The notes beneath the pieces were generated by a model. That model was not told where the DNA came from, searched no databases, and worked only from the letters and a program-made list of their open reading frames with translations. Below are positions 10,303-20,583 of a stretch of 64,000 bases of DNA, piece by piece. This DNA comes from Gautieria morchelliformis (lineage: Eukaryota; Basidiomycota; Agaricomycetes; Gomphales; Gomphaceae): positions 1 to 64,000 of the forward strand of contig WHVA01000158.1 of assembly GCA_015179125.1 (NCBI GenBank), in the 5' to 3' direction. Both the position numbers and the translations under genes were made by a program. Each line of letters opens with the position of its first letter. Position 1 is the first letter of the stretch.

Positions 10303-10690
10303 ATGGTGTCCCGCTTGTCCGTCTTATTCACGATAGCGCTATCCCTCGCGCTCCCCGCATTGGCGGTTCCTGTTGCCCAAGTACCACGGAGAATTACGTT
10401 CGCAGATACGGTGATACCCAGCCAGGGGGGTACGTTTAATCAGTTCCTGGCGAAGCCGGCACCCGCTCCCGAACCTATCGTGGGAGGTGAATGTAAGCAA
10501 TTATCGCTCTCTGCCCATCATGCTTTCCCATATCCGAGAGTCCGAGTCCGCCAGAAAGCTTACTCCTTTATTTCATAGCATCTTCATCTGCACAGGCTCA
10601 ACCTTCGACCCAGCCGCCTGCTGTCTTACCAAGGAAAAGTATGTCCTCCGCCTATCTTCAGTGGCACATCTGATAAGTACGACCGGTAGT
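10303..10690 (+). CDS. Small secreted protein with signal peptide (unrecognised family)
   Basis: The frame starts MVSRLSVLFTIALSLALPALA, a clear signal peptide with a likely cleavage after ALA. It continues with a short mature region ITFADTVIPSQGGTF, a proline/alanine stretch PAPAPEPIVGG, and a GT-AG intron (donor GTAAGC or GTGAATG near 10487-10493, acceptor CACAG before 10595). The next exon encodes STFDPAACCLTKEK and ends at a GTATGT donor; a 51-nt intron ends GGTAG. The paired cysteines and size recall fungal secreted cysteine-containing proteins, but I cannot name the family. The same exon-intron unit is repeated twice more downstream (10690-11265). Confidence 0.5.
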
Positions 10691-11265
10691 TACGTTTGCA
10701 GATACGGTGATACCCAGCCAGGGGGGTACGTTTAACCAGTTCCTGGCGAAGCCGGCACCCGCCCCCGAACCTATCGTGGGAGGTGAATGTAAGCAATTAT
10801 CGCTCTCTGCCCATCATGCTTTCCCATATCCGAGAGTCCGAGTCCGCCAGAAAGCTTACTCCTTTATTTCATAGCATCTTCATCTGCACAGGCTCAACCT
10901 TCGACCAAGCCGCCTGCTGTCTTACCAAGGAAAGGTATGTCCTCCGCCTATCTTCAGTGGCACATCTGATAAGTACGACCGGTAGTTACGTTCGCAGATA
11001 CGGTGATACCCAGCCAGGGGGGTACGTTTAACCAGTTCCTGGCGAAGCCGGCACCCGCCCCCGAACCTATCGTGGGAGGTGAATGTAAGCAATTATCGCT
11101 CTCTGCCCATCATGCTTTCCCATATCCGAGAGTCCGAGTCCGCCAGAAAGCTTACTCCTTTATTTCATAGCATCTTCATCTGCATAGGCTCAACCTTCGA
11201 CCAAGCCGTCTGCTGTCTTACCGAGGAACGGTATGTCCTCCGCCTATCCTCAGTGGCACATCTGA
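10394..11265 (+). repeat. Three tandem copies of a 296-bp exon-intron unit
   Basis: The sequence from TTACGTTCGCAGATACGG to the end of the GTATGT...GGTAG intron is repeated at 10394-10689, 10690-10985 and 10986-about 11265 with an exact 296-bp period and few differences. Each unit holds one exon pair and both introns of the secreted-protein gene. In units 2 and 3 the first exon reads TTTAACC instead of TTTAATC, putting a TAA in the original frame, so the extra units are probably not simply translated in series. Confidence 0.8.
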
Positions 11266-12001
11266 TGGTCCCATGCACAAACTACCAGACCTAGTTTAAT
11301 ACGACCCGACATGAACGACTCGCGCTAGATTCCAGTTCCGATTGCACTACCGTTAAATAAAGTAGGGACTTGTACTGGTTTTTAGACCGCAGGATTTTCT
11401 TTACGACGGACTGGAAACCCGTACCATAGATTCTTGTAGTGTGTTCACGCTTGCATTTTCTGGACATTTTCGTCGATATTTTCACAATATTTTTGAGGCG
11501 TTTTCGGAAAATGCAACAGAAAAGCGTGACTTGCAAAAGAGTCGCAGGAGTCCTTTTTGCCGCCTTCTTGAAAATTTCATGGCACTTTCAGGCAATATAA
11601 AAAGTTCCCTTACATGTATTACTGTAGCCGCACGACCAATGGCTCAATAACGGGTGCCCTTACAGCTGTTCCGCGTACATAAGGCGGAGTCTGAATTTTG
11701 ACTCCGTGACAGCCGTTCAGAAAGAAACATGTATACCTCGATAACTAGTGGATAATAAGACCTGATATTTTGTAATAACTATATATGATATAGTATCTAC
11801 CATTTAGTACAAAATATATAGATTATTATGCATATTCTAATATTCGAAAAAATAGGCTTATATGCACCATTATGATACCAATATAGCATAAGCAGAGGAT
11901 GTAGCATACTCAGACTAGAGTAATATACATGTATAAATGTTTGAAAACTAATGGAATTGTATACTGAATGGTTTAGGGAAGGTGGAGGGCTGCATACTAA
12001 T

Positions 12002-13136
12002 TAGGGCTGCCCACCGTCCGTATTACAGATACAGCCGTACAATTTACAGTGAGTTGACGGGTACGGCACACCATATACCGTCCATATTTTCAGCACCTCT
12101 CCCCTCTGACGGTACAGTACGGGTACCGTACCGTCCGTATTACGGTTGACGGTATAGTATAGTAGAGTTCGTTGACCATTGGCATTCTGGGGAACAACTT
12201 CGTAGAATAGGTATATACAACTGCTACGTTTCACTCCGCCTGGCTCCTGGGTGTGCGTTGTGAGTGGAGTGGGATGAGGTATCAACGTTCATACCTTTTT
12301 TCTCTGTTCCATATTGCTCATCATTATTTCAGTGAGAGCGGCAGGATCTGGAGATGTGGCATGATTGTGCGCTGATACATTTTGTGGGCTACCTTCATAC
12401 TCGACCTCTTCAACCATTGCCTTGCGCAATTTCTTTTTTGCATGTGCCGTGGATTTAGCCTTCGAGGAAGCTGAAGCGGACTTGATCTGCTGTGCGCGAG
12501 TTGTTACTTTGTTTTGTTTGGTACGGGGTGCTGTTTTCGATAGGAGCATGTCAGCAATCTATGTGGAACAAGCAGGTGAATAGGGAATATAATTGGTAGA
12601 TGTAGGAGAAATGCACTTCGTGATTTGGAATCATATCGTCAGACACATCTGACTCGGATTCCGAGCTTGGTTCGTCACCAGAGCTCGAGTCTGAAAAGTC
12701 TCCATCTTTGTCATCATCCTCATCCGTGTCCTCTTCTTGTATGATCTTCTTAACTTGCTTGCGTTTGCGCTTCTGCTGACGGTGCAGAGTCCGGCGTTTC
12801 ATAGGACGGCCATCTTCATCCAGCCCTTCTTCTTCAATCAACGCCGCCATCCTTTTTCCTCGGTTTGCTCGCTTGGGGTGGACGGCCGACTTACCTGGCA
12901 CTTGAGTAGAAGGAGACGACATCGAGGCTGAGACTGAAACAGTAATACATGCAACTGAAACAGTAATACATGCCGTATATTGCCGTACACGGCCGTATTT
13001 GTACGGTAGCATATGGCATCAACCCATACCGTATACCGTGCCGTCGGCACAGGACACCGACCCTTGACGGTATGGGTGCCGTGGCCGTAACATGGCACCA
13101 TACAGCCGTGGGTTTATGGCATGGTGCGCAGCCCTA
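12002..13136 (-). mobile_element. Non-autonomous hAT element with intact 8-bp TSD, copy 1
   Basis: The ends are TAGGGCTGC and GCAGCCCTA, flanked by the direct duplication ATACTAAT (11994-12001 and 13137-13144). The uninterrupted site is preserved in the partner arm near 20235-20245, which confirms the insertion. Both subterminal regions are packed with CCGTA/TACGG words, the usual clustered transposase-binding motifs of hAT elements. At 1,135 bp it carries a small spliced gene on the minus strand. A second family member is at 16495-17073. Confidence 0.92.
12289..12922 (-). CDS. Small spliced ORF inside hAT element (truncated transposase or accessory)
   Basis: The frame starts MSSPSTQVPGKSAVHPKRAN at 12922, runs to an exon end at 12617, crosses a 58-nt intron (GTGCAT...CATAG) and continues IADMLLSKTAPRTKQNK to a stop at 12289, giving about 190 residues. 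It has a basic N-terminus, a KRKRKQ-type nuclear signal and a long acidic serine/aspartate stretch, then a lysine-rich tail. Such composition resembles the disordered N-terminal part of fungal hAT transposases. No BED finger or DDE residues are present, so it cannot transpose the element alone. The splice keeps frame, so the ORF may still be translated. Confidence 0.5.
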
Positions 13137-13321
13137 ATACTAATTGAGTACCTTTCCAGCCTTTTAGCTTTCTACAAGGCCATAAATGCTGATTGTAACA
13201 CTCTAAACTATGGTATATAACGTATATTTACAATAATTACATGTAACGTATTTTTTCAGGCCTACCTGGACTTCCTATCTCTGCACACACTATTCTCTTT
13301 GACACCTAACACGTCATGTGA

Positions 13322-13338
13322 CACGTGACACTCACGTG
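13322..13338 (+). promoter_or_regulatory. Paired CACGTG E-boxes ahead of the transposase
   Basis: CACGTG occurs twice, at 13322-13327 and 13333-13338, about 27-43 bases before the transposase ATG. The opposite-strand gene of the same transposon has a CACGTG-centred palindrome upstream of its own start (20044-20055). CACGTG is the classical bHLH binding site in fungi. Regulation is inferred. Confidence 0.4.
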
Positions 13339-13364
13339 ATATTACATACTTGTACTTGTACTGG

Positions 13365-14475
13365 ATGCCTCGCTACCTGCCTGAACACCAAAGGGAGGGT
13401 CAAACATACTCTGAAGACCTCTGGAAGCGTGTAATTTACCAACGGTTCATGCGGGAGAAGAAGATCGATGACATCGCACTTGATCTGAACATGTCAAAGC
13501 GTGTTGTCAAGCGCATCCTCCAATTGTGGCGTACTACTGGTGAGGTAGTCGTGCAGGGACATGGAAAGACAGGAAATAGAAGGAAGATTATGACTCCAGA
13601 GGAAATGGAGGTAAGCATTTCCACTACAGAGTGAAGATGATCATATTTTCTCACTTTGTATATTACTGTAGTTTCTTCTTCGGCTTACAGAGCAGTTCCC
13701 TGACCTATACTTGGATGAGATACAAACCATCATGCAGCGCCTGTATGGGATAACAGTTGGAATCAGCACCTTATGGGACACAATGACAGACCTTGGTCTC
13801 ACCTGCAAAAAGGTATGTTCTAATGCTTCGCCCTCTTCTAGTCTACTCATGCTTTCCACAGCTGTCCAAGGTCACTGCCGAGCGCAATGAAAATTTGCGC
13901 ACTCTATTTGGTTTCAAAATTGGTCATGAGTCCCCGGAGCGTCTTGTGTTTATCGACGAGAGCCGTATTGATTGTCGCACCACATATTGTCTGAATGGAT
14001 GGGCTCCCAAGGGAAAGAGAGCTTCAGTGAAAGCTAAGTTTGTACGAGGTACTGGGTGAGTGTATATTCCTTTGTGCATCTACTGTTGATTCATTTGGAT
14101 TATATAGGTATTCTCTATTACCGGCCCTTAGTGCAGATGGTATAATATACTCGGATATGCAGGAAGGGGCTTATGATTCGGCCTCGTTTATCCAGTTCAT
14201 CACCAACCTCATGCCTCATATGAACCCATGGCCTGAGCGCCACAGTGTGCTTGTCATGGACAATTGCGCTATTCACCATGCAGCAGAAGTCTCAGAAATT
14301 TGCCAGGAGCGGTAAGTCATTTACTGTTGTTTTTTATGTTTCAATGGAGGCTAAGCATTTTAACAGTGGTGTATGGCTATACTACTTGCTGCCTTATTCA
14401 CTGGACCTCAACCCAATTGAAGAAGCCTTTTCATATCTGAAATCTTACCTCAGGCATCATGGGGATACCTTTTGA
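13365..14475 (+). CDS. Tc1/IS630-type DDE transposase, five exons, one late frameshift
   Basis: Exons 13365-13610, 13672-13812, 13862-14055, 14108-14311 and 14367-14475 join in frame across four GT-AG introns of 49-61 nt into 297 codons. Residues about 15-70 form a helix-turn-helix (KIDDIALDLNMSKRVVKRIL). The DDE catalytic core is visible: VFIDESRID, VLVMDNCAIHH and DLNPIEEAFSYLK. It would cut and paste the element with the surrounding inverted repeats. Downstream of the stop, coding similarity continues in another frame (ALATITAEHCEGW, 14528-14590), and a run of four Ts at about 14470 is the likely one-base insertion that truncates the C-terminus. The ATG chosen begins MPRYLPEHQ. Otherwise the gene looks intact and recently active. 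Confidence 0.85.
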
Positions 14476-14519
14476 CAGGTGGTTGATGCTAAAGACCAAG
14501 GTTCTGTATTATTGTTCTT

Positions 14520-15395
14520 TCACAGTGCCCTTGCCACCATTACTGCAGAGCATTGTGAGGGCTGGATGGCACATTCAAGGTATTTGTAAAAATAAGTATC
14601 CTGCTGTAAAAACATCGTGGCAATATTTGTTGTTATAATGTGTGACTGTACAGCATACTTGTTATATGATGCTTTATGTGATGGTGCAATGAATAGTGTG
14701 TTTGTCAGCTCAGTATTTGTGCTAGGATAGATTAGCAAGGATTATCAGGAGATGCCCTCCTCTCCAGTTCTGCTTCTGCTTCCCATCTGGCCACTTCTGC
14801 TCTCAGAACAGTATGTTCATGAAGACAACATACCAACATGGGCCTCACGGCCCCCACATAGCCTCCAGCCCCCCATACCAGAACTGAGGTGTCTGCGTTG
14901 CTGGTAATGCACCTAGGTGCTGCTGGTATGGCTAAGTACGCCACCATGAGGAGCAGCCACATGGTAAAGCCACCCACATGAGGTGATGAAGAAGATGTGG
15001 CAGTAAGACTGTTGACAAAAGCAGAAAATATGCCAACACCGCATGCTGTGGTACACAAATCACCTGACACAAGGAAGACAACACGACATGTTCATCCAAA
15101 AAAGGCAGAAATCACCTATACATGTAATATGTACTGATTATGTCCAGGATCACTGACCCATATAAGCTGTACAAATATGTTCATCCCTCTGAAGTTGTGT
15201 CCAGTATTGGTGGTATGGGAGGAATGGCTAGCATTGCCACCATGTTCAAATATTGTAAGGAGGAGCTTGAAGTACAGAAGGGTATACTACAGGAGACATC
15301 TGTGCTCTTATGCTAGCCTTTGATCAATGCATACTGATGCTTATGGGACAGCTTTATCAATACTGTAGCGAGGTAATATGTGTAGATGACAGGAG
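14520..15395. other. Interior of the large transposon without a clear gene
   Basis: A 112-codon minus-strand frame (14732-15070) has hydrophobic stretches (TMWLLLMVAYLAIPAA) and could be a fragment of a membrane-protein gene, but it has no recognisable motif. The remainder shows no coding signal. Confidence 0.25.
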
Positions 15396-15930
15396 TTATA
15401 GGCAGTAGGACTGGACTTGGTGCTCAAAAGAATAGACTTGAAATTAATTCACTCTTTCAGTGAATTTAGTTGTCACTGATTATATTATACACTACCTAGA
15501 AATTATTTCACTACAGGATTTCTAGGTCAACAAATCGAAGAGAAATAAGACTAATTTACTTGCCTCTCTCAGTGAATTTAGTTGTCACTGAGAGAGGGGG
15601 AAATGTGTCTCAAGCGCATGTACTACCAGCCGGCTCTTTAGCGCCCGTGGGGCAATGGTGTGCCGTGGTAAGCGCCCATAGAACGTAGTGCGTTAGTGAA
15701 CAGCCACAGCTCAAAAAGGAAACTTGTCTACAACCACCCACAAAGGGTCGGTTGGACAGAAGATGAAAAGGAGTGATAATACAGCTTTGAAAAATCAAAG
15801 AAAATTTGACATATCATAGAATGAATGTCAGCATGGTTTCAGGTCAAAAACCAAAAGAAATACGAATGGTGGAATCTATTTGGCTTGATTTTGGTGCAGG
15901 AGCATAAATGCACCCAACAATATGCTTCTG
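15396..15930 (+). repeat. Hairpin repeat family, copy A
   Basis: Contains a 13-bp-stem hairpin (CCTCTCTCAGTGA, 8-base loop, then its complement, about 15560-15595). Upstream is a TAGAAATTAATTCACT-type direct/inverted set. The copy ends GGTGCAGGAGCATAAATGC followed by ACCCAACAA. The same order of parts is found at 37584-38075 and inverted at 35304-35792, with an upstream part inverted at 47547-47690. Confidence 0.7.
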
Positions 15931-16129
15931 CTTTGGCCTGCAGGTCCTATCAAGATTCCCATTTGTGGTTGGTATGTTCTTGTATACATGGATATATTCA
16001 GCATATTCATGTAGTAACTCGGTATGGACACAGTGGAATATTATAGACCAGTAGTTCAATGGATGGAACCTTCAGGAGACTATTTAGTGTTCTATAATCA
16101 ACACTAGTAATATAAGGGAAAGCTACCTA

Positions 16130-16345
16130 TTTTACGAAGATACACTAATAAACTCACCTCCTCAGTGATAGTCAACACTGCGGAGGGGAGGCTGCGCATG
16201 GGCCTGTTTCACTTGCATATACTTGGTTCCGGCCATTTATATAAGCACCTGTCAGGCAATGGGATTGCCTAGGAACATAATTTAGGCACCCGTCATGCAG
16301 AACACAATGTTGGGTTTGAAGTCTGGTGCACATATGCACCCAACA
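16130..16345 (+). repeat. Hairpin repeat family, diverged copy
   Basis: CCTCCTCAGTGATAGTCAAC followed by ACTGCGGAGG forms a decayed version of the family hairpin. The segment ends GGTGCACATATGCACCCAAC. Spacing is shorter than in the other copies, so it is a deleted or older member. Confidence 0.45.
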
Positions 16346-16494
16346 ATTCATTGAAATATATTCAGTGTAATGGCTCTGCAATCCCTTGACATTGCATACT
16401 TAGCAGTAAAGCCAAAGTCATGCTTGCCAGAGGCTTCAATGATTTTGTCAAAGAGGGATCATGTGAATTTGTGAAGATGAAGGCCATGAGCAAC

Positions 16495-17073
16495 TAGGAC
16501 TGCACACCGTCTGTATTACAGCTACGGCCATATAATGTACAGCAAGTTGACAGATATGGCAGACTGTATACTGTCCATAGATCAACACCTCACCCCCTCT
16601 GATGGTACAGTACTGTCTGTATTATGGTTGACAGATTCATATGGCTGATCTATTATAGCTTGACCTAAACTTAGAGCAGATATGAGAATTCCTTACTGCA
16701 CGTGACCGGCGGCAAAACTATATTGATAATATCACACCCAGCTGCTCGCTACGGTGTGTGCACGCGTGGCGGAATGTCAGCAGGGGGTGAATGGGAGCAT
16801 GAGCGCCACATAAATCTGGCCTGCCTACCAGCAGTAGCGCCCATCAGCGGATGTATTTTTGGGCTCAGCTACAAGGTTTTCGGGGTTTTCCCATTGAATA
16901 CCATATACCCATATACATACCATACACAGCCGTATTTTTACGGTATCATACAGTGTCAAACCGTACCATCTACCATACCATCGGCAGCACACACAGACCC
17001 TTGACGGTACAGGTGCCGTGGCCATAATATGGCACCATACAGCCATGGTTGTACGGCACAGCGTGGAGCCCTA
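16495..17073. mobile_element. Non-autonomous hAT MITE with intact 8-bp TSD, copy 2
   Basis: The ends TAGGACTGC and GAGCCCTA are flanked by the direct duplication TGAGCAAC (16487-16494 and 17074-17081). Its subterminal sequences align with both ends of the 12002-13136 element (ACCGTCTGTATTACAG, GACCCTTGACGGTA), but the internal ORF is missing, so it is an internal deletion derivative. The length is 579 bp. Confidence 0.92.
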
Positions 17074-17081
17074 TGAGCAAC

Positions 17082-17480
17082 TCCATAACCAACAGCTGTG
17101 TTATCCATGATCCTACAAGACCACCAGGGATAATGATTTCTTCAGACTCTATCTGGGAATCTTGATAATAGCTCCCTGGATGAACATACCAATTGGCTGC
17201 CTCAGGAGTCAGGCACAGAGACAGTGAATGTTGTAAGTCACAGCGCGCAAGCAGCTACGTATGTGTATGATGAGGGGTCAAGGGAACTAAGGATAAATGT
17301 CTTCAAGCACCAATGAAGGGCTGAAGCGAGTCTGGGGACAAAACAACGAGAACTGTGGCTTCAAACAGCCAGCTAAATGGAGTTTCTCACTGCCTAGATT
17401 GTTACTGTACAGTAGCTAGCTATTTAACTACTTGAAACGAAGCTGTACTAAGATAGAGATGGAAAGGGGGTTGTGGAGTG
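17082..17480. other. No recognisable gene
   Basis: Interior of the large transposon; no motif or repeat that I can support. Confidence 0.25.
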
Positions 17481-17487
17481 AACAAGT

Positions 17488-17745
17488 GCCGCCGGTGCAT
17501 GATGTATGCACCGGTGCTGGAGTATGTACCTATCTGGTCATTAGGTACTTGTGCCTTGATCTGTGGAGCTCATACTATATTACTGTGGAGCTAATATGTC
17601 ATTCAGGAACGATGGAGCGCCTCCTGCGCTCCATCTCGGATCTGTGCCTCGAGTGGCCCCGGAACCCGGCTCAGGGTTAAAGGGGCCGGCTAGATGCGCA
17701 TGCCAGTGATGTCATGCGCATCTAATAGATCCTGTGTCGGTAATG
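17488..17745. repeat. Cluster of short perfect hairpins
   Basis: Within about 250 bp there are CCGGTGCAT-5nt-ATGCACCGG (about 17491-17513), GTACCTA-9nt-TAGGTAC (about 17526-17548), GATGGAGCGC-5nt-GCGCTCCATC (about 17611-17635) and AGATGCGCATG-10nt-CATGCGCATCT (about 17692-17723), with a looser GGCCCC/GGGGCC pair between. Stems of 7-11 bp with short loops in series are far above expectation. Function is unknown. Confidence 0.6.
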
Positions 17746-17901
17746 CGTATGCGCGAGTATCAGCGCAAGAGTACTAGGATAGAACTTGATTTCCCATCCG
17801 CTCCCAAAGTGAAAGCTTTAGGAGATCCTTTCCACTGATGAACACCGTTTCCTTGTTGACTTAGTCATGTGGCTGATGCTGAACGCTGACAGATGCGGCT
17901 T

Positions 17902-17937
17902 TTTCTTTTTTTTTTTTTTTTTTTTCTTTCTTTTCAT
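17902..17937. repeat. T-rich homopolymer tract
   Basis: An almost pure run of T, interrupted by single Cs, just beyond the 3' end of the minus-strand gene ending at 18058. On that strand it reads as poly(A). Confidence 0.7.
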
Positions 17938-18057
17938 GCATATATCATGTATCAAGGTGCAAATCATCACACTCATTCCCTGAAAGCCCCAACTGATATT
18001 TTCATCTAAATACCAAGTCACAGGTTTGTGCTGTATCAAAATGTATTACCAAAACAT

Positions 18058-19934
18058 CTAATATCTGGCTTTCTTGGACCTCTGCCTGTCATCATCCTCA
18101 GCACCTACCGCAAAACCATACCGCTTCCCCGCCACTTCAAGCTGTTCCAAGATAAACACTGCATCAACCATCTTGAGACTATACCCAACCTTCAAGTTTG
18201 CAAGCGATAGTCTCGCGATGCTGCTAATGAGCATATCCATGGACTCTTCCTCGGCAAACTTCTGTCGCAGAACATCCCACCTGTTGTACGCGATGCGCTG
18301 CATCTCCAAGTGCGTGATCCACTCCCCAATGGTGGGGGTAGGCGAGTCGTCCACTGGTGCATTGTTGTCTGGACTTGCCACATGATCACTGGATGATGGG
18401 GAACAGCCCCGTTTGGGACGAGAGTGGTGAGACGCCTGTAGATGCTGAAAGATGTCAGCGGGGAAATTGATGTGGATGGGGGGAACGGGAGGAGCGGCAT
18501 CATGATGCATGCTAGTGGGTGGCTCGCTATAATGCCGCATGCCACCTCAACGAAGGACTGGGGCACTGCTGCCATCTTGGGTGTGGAAGAACTTGAAATA
18601 CTCAATCTTGGGAGGGGCGTTGATGTCCACACCGCTTGTACCACCTATCTATTAAAATGTTAGTGCATGAAATAAAAAAGAGATCAGAGAAAACCTTACG
18701 AGCTCTAATACCCAGGAAAGTTCTCCCTCGAAGTTCAGTACCTTGTGGGGGCCCCTCAATGCACGCGCCATACATATTGACTTGGGGTGCTGGTCACAGG
18801 ACCAGGCTTCCCTGAGCTTCCCGAGTTCCTCCTGGAATCGCGCTGACCTTGCCATATCAGCTGCACCTAGCTTTGCCACTGACTCAGACTCAACGGCTGC
18901 ATCGTCTGGAAGAAAGGGGTTAACGGCAGGCTTGGCCCTGCCCTTGGCCTTTCCTTTAGAGGATGCAGCATGTGCCGCAACGGCCTCCTCCAGAAAGTCA
19001 AAAAACTATCAAAAATTTAGCTTTAGAAGAACAAAATAAAATAAAATCATACCTTGGGACCAGTCACGATCTCAATGCAGGTATCTTCACCCCGTTTTGC
19101 TGCCCGTTTCCTCCATTCGTCCTTAAGGGCCTCCCAGTCATCGTCAGTGTCGAGAGCGAAACAAAGCTTGGCCGGATCGTGTTTGATATGCGTAACAAGG
19201 GGAGGGTGCTTCACAGCTGGTATTGCATCCAGGCCGAGGATGAGGTGAATGGTCTCCTTCAGGTTGGCTATGGTCGTTGTCAGCTTGACATGGTGTGTAC
19301 GCCATATGAGCTGTTTGAGTCCGAAGCGGGAGGGGATACTAAACTTAATAGCTGTATATAAATTGTTAGTGTGCAGAAAAAAAGTGAGAATAAGAAACAT
19401 ACTGTGAGGCAAGGCAACTGCTGCCTTGCTTGCTCCTTTGCCAACCTTTCTCGCCACTTTAGCCTTTGACGACTGGTCAGATGGAGCCGGGAGTTCAATG
19501 TCCAAGGGTTCAAGACCTGAAAATATATCTTCGTCGCTGCTCACTGAGGGGTGGTCCACGTAAAGATCCTCGTCGTCCGCATCAGTTTCGATTTGGGACT
19601 CCTGTTCCTCTAGAATCGTACTGAGTGCCGCAGTAGTAACAGGGCCAGGGGCAGGGGTGCGGGTGGGGGCAGGGGCAGCGGTCGCGGCCTTGGGAGCAGT
19701 AGAGGGACGAACCGGAGGGGGCTTAGATGGTATCCGCACTGTCTCTGAGCCGGTCGCCGGCTTGGAGACCGGCTTTGCGTCACTTGACTGGAGTAAGCGA
19801 CTGGAAGGGGTCCTGGATCGACGTCCCTGGACTATGTGTGAGGGATCTACCACGTCCCGCTGACGGGTTTTCGGTTTGCTGGGAGGCGGCTCCCCGGGTG
19901 GTTTGGTGGTTACTTTGCCCTTTTGACGGGCCAT
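18058..19934 (-). pseudogene. Second gene of the long-TIR transposon, one nonsense codon
   Basis: The minus-strand gene starts MARQKGKVTTKPPG at 19934. The first exon is proline/alanine-rich, basic and then acidic. A 51-nt intron (GTATGTTTC...ATACAG) leads to a globular exon (LIWRTHHVKLTTTIANLKET, ALDTDDDWEALKDEW, CIEIV). After an intron beginning GTATGATTT comes FLEEAVAAHAASSKGKAKGR and LEKLREAW-like sequence. A last intron precedes SGVDINAPPKIEYFKF and a C-terminal part ending RQRSKKARY. A TGA interrupts the last exon near 18545, where CGA would restore an arginine (a CpG transition). I do not recognise the family. The wEAL/IEIV segment loosely suggests a PB1-like fold. Its position inside the TIRs suggests a transposition accessory or captured gene. 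Confidence 0.6.
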
Positions 19935-20043
19935 TAGACGGAAAAAGGTGGTCTGATAGAAGCTGAGCAGAGAAACGATGGGTGGGGAAAACAAGAAGTA
20001 AGAGGAAGGCGGCAAGGCCACGTTGCAGCACGAGGCTTCGTGC

Positions 20044-20055
20044 GGTCACGTGACC
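20044..20055. promoter_or_regulatory. Palindromic E-box GGTCACGTGACC
   Basis: A perfect 12-bp palindrome centred on CACGTG lies about 110 bp upstream of the minus-strand gene's ATG (19934). The same 12-mer occurs at 34176, 57685 and 62707 in this window. It is likely a bHLH binding site or a shared repeat word. Confidence 0.4.
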
Positions 20056-20112
20056 TAATCGCGCTACATCGCATGATGTCACAAGTGCGCATGGCCGCCA
20101 GCAGGTTTATGA

Positions 20113-20581
20113 AGTCAAGGTAAAAGCCTGAAAAAATACGTTACATGTAATTATTGTAAATATACGTTATATACCATAGTTTAGAGTGTTACAATCAGCA
20201 TTTATGGCCTTGTAGAAAGCTAAAAGGCTGGAAAGGTGATCAATTAGTATGCAGCCCTCCCCCTTCCCTAAACCATTCAGTATACAATTCCATTAGTTTT
20301 CAAACATTTATACATGTATATTACTCTAGTCTGAGTATGCTACATCCTCTGCTTATGCTATATTGGTATCATAATGGTGCATATAAGCCTATTTTTTCGA
20401 ATATTAGAATCTGCATAATAAGCTATATATTTTGTACTAAATGGTAGATACTATATCATATATAGTTATTACAAAAGATCAGGTCTTATTATCCACTAGT
20501 TATCGAGGTATACATGTTTCTTTCTGAACGGCTGTCATGGAGTCAAAATTCAGACTCCGCCTTATGTACCCGGAACAGCTG
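20113..20581 (-). repeat. Right arm of the long TIR
   Basis: Reverse complement of 11663-13272 without the hAT insert. It ends GGAACAGCTG followed by TA. The pre-insertion sequence of the hAT target (AATTAGTATGCAGCCC on this strand) is preserved here. Confidence 0.85.
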
Positions 20582-20583
20582 TA

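Larger units (their letters stand above)
11663..13272 (+). repeat. Left arm of the long TIR, split by a hAT MITE
   Basis: 11663-11993 and 13145-13272 together match the reverse complement of 20113-20581 almost base for base. Shared landmarks include CATAAGGCGGAGTCTGAATT, ATGTATACCTCGATAACTAG and CAATAATTACATGTAACG. The gap between the two parts is exactly the hAT MITE and its duplicated 8-bp target. Confidence 0.85.
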
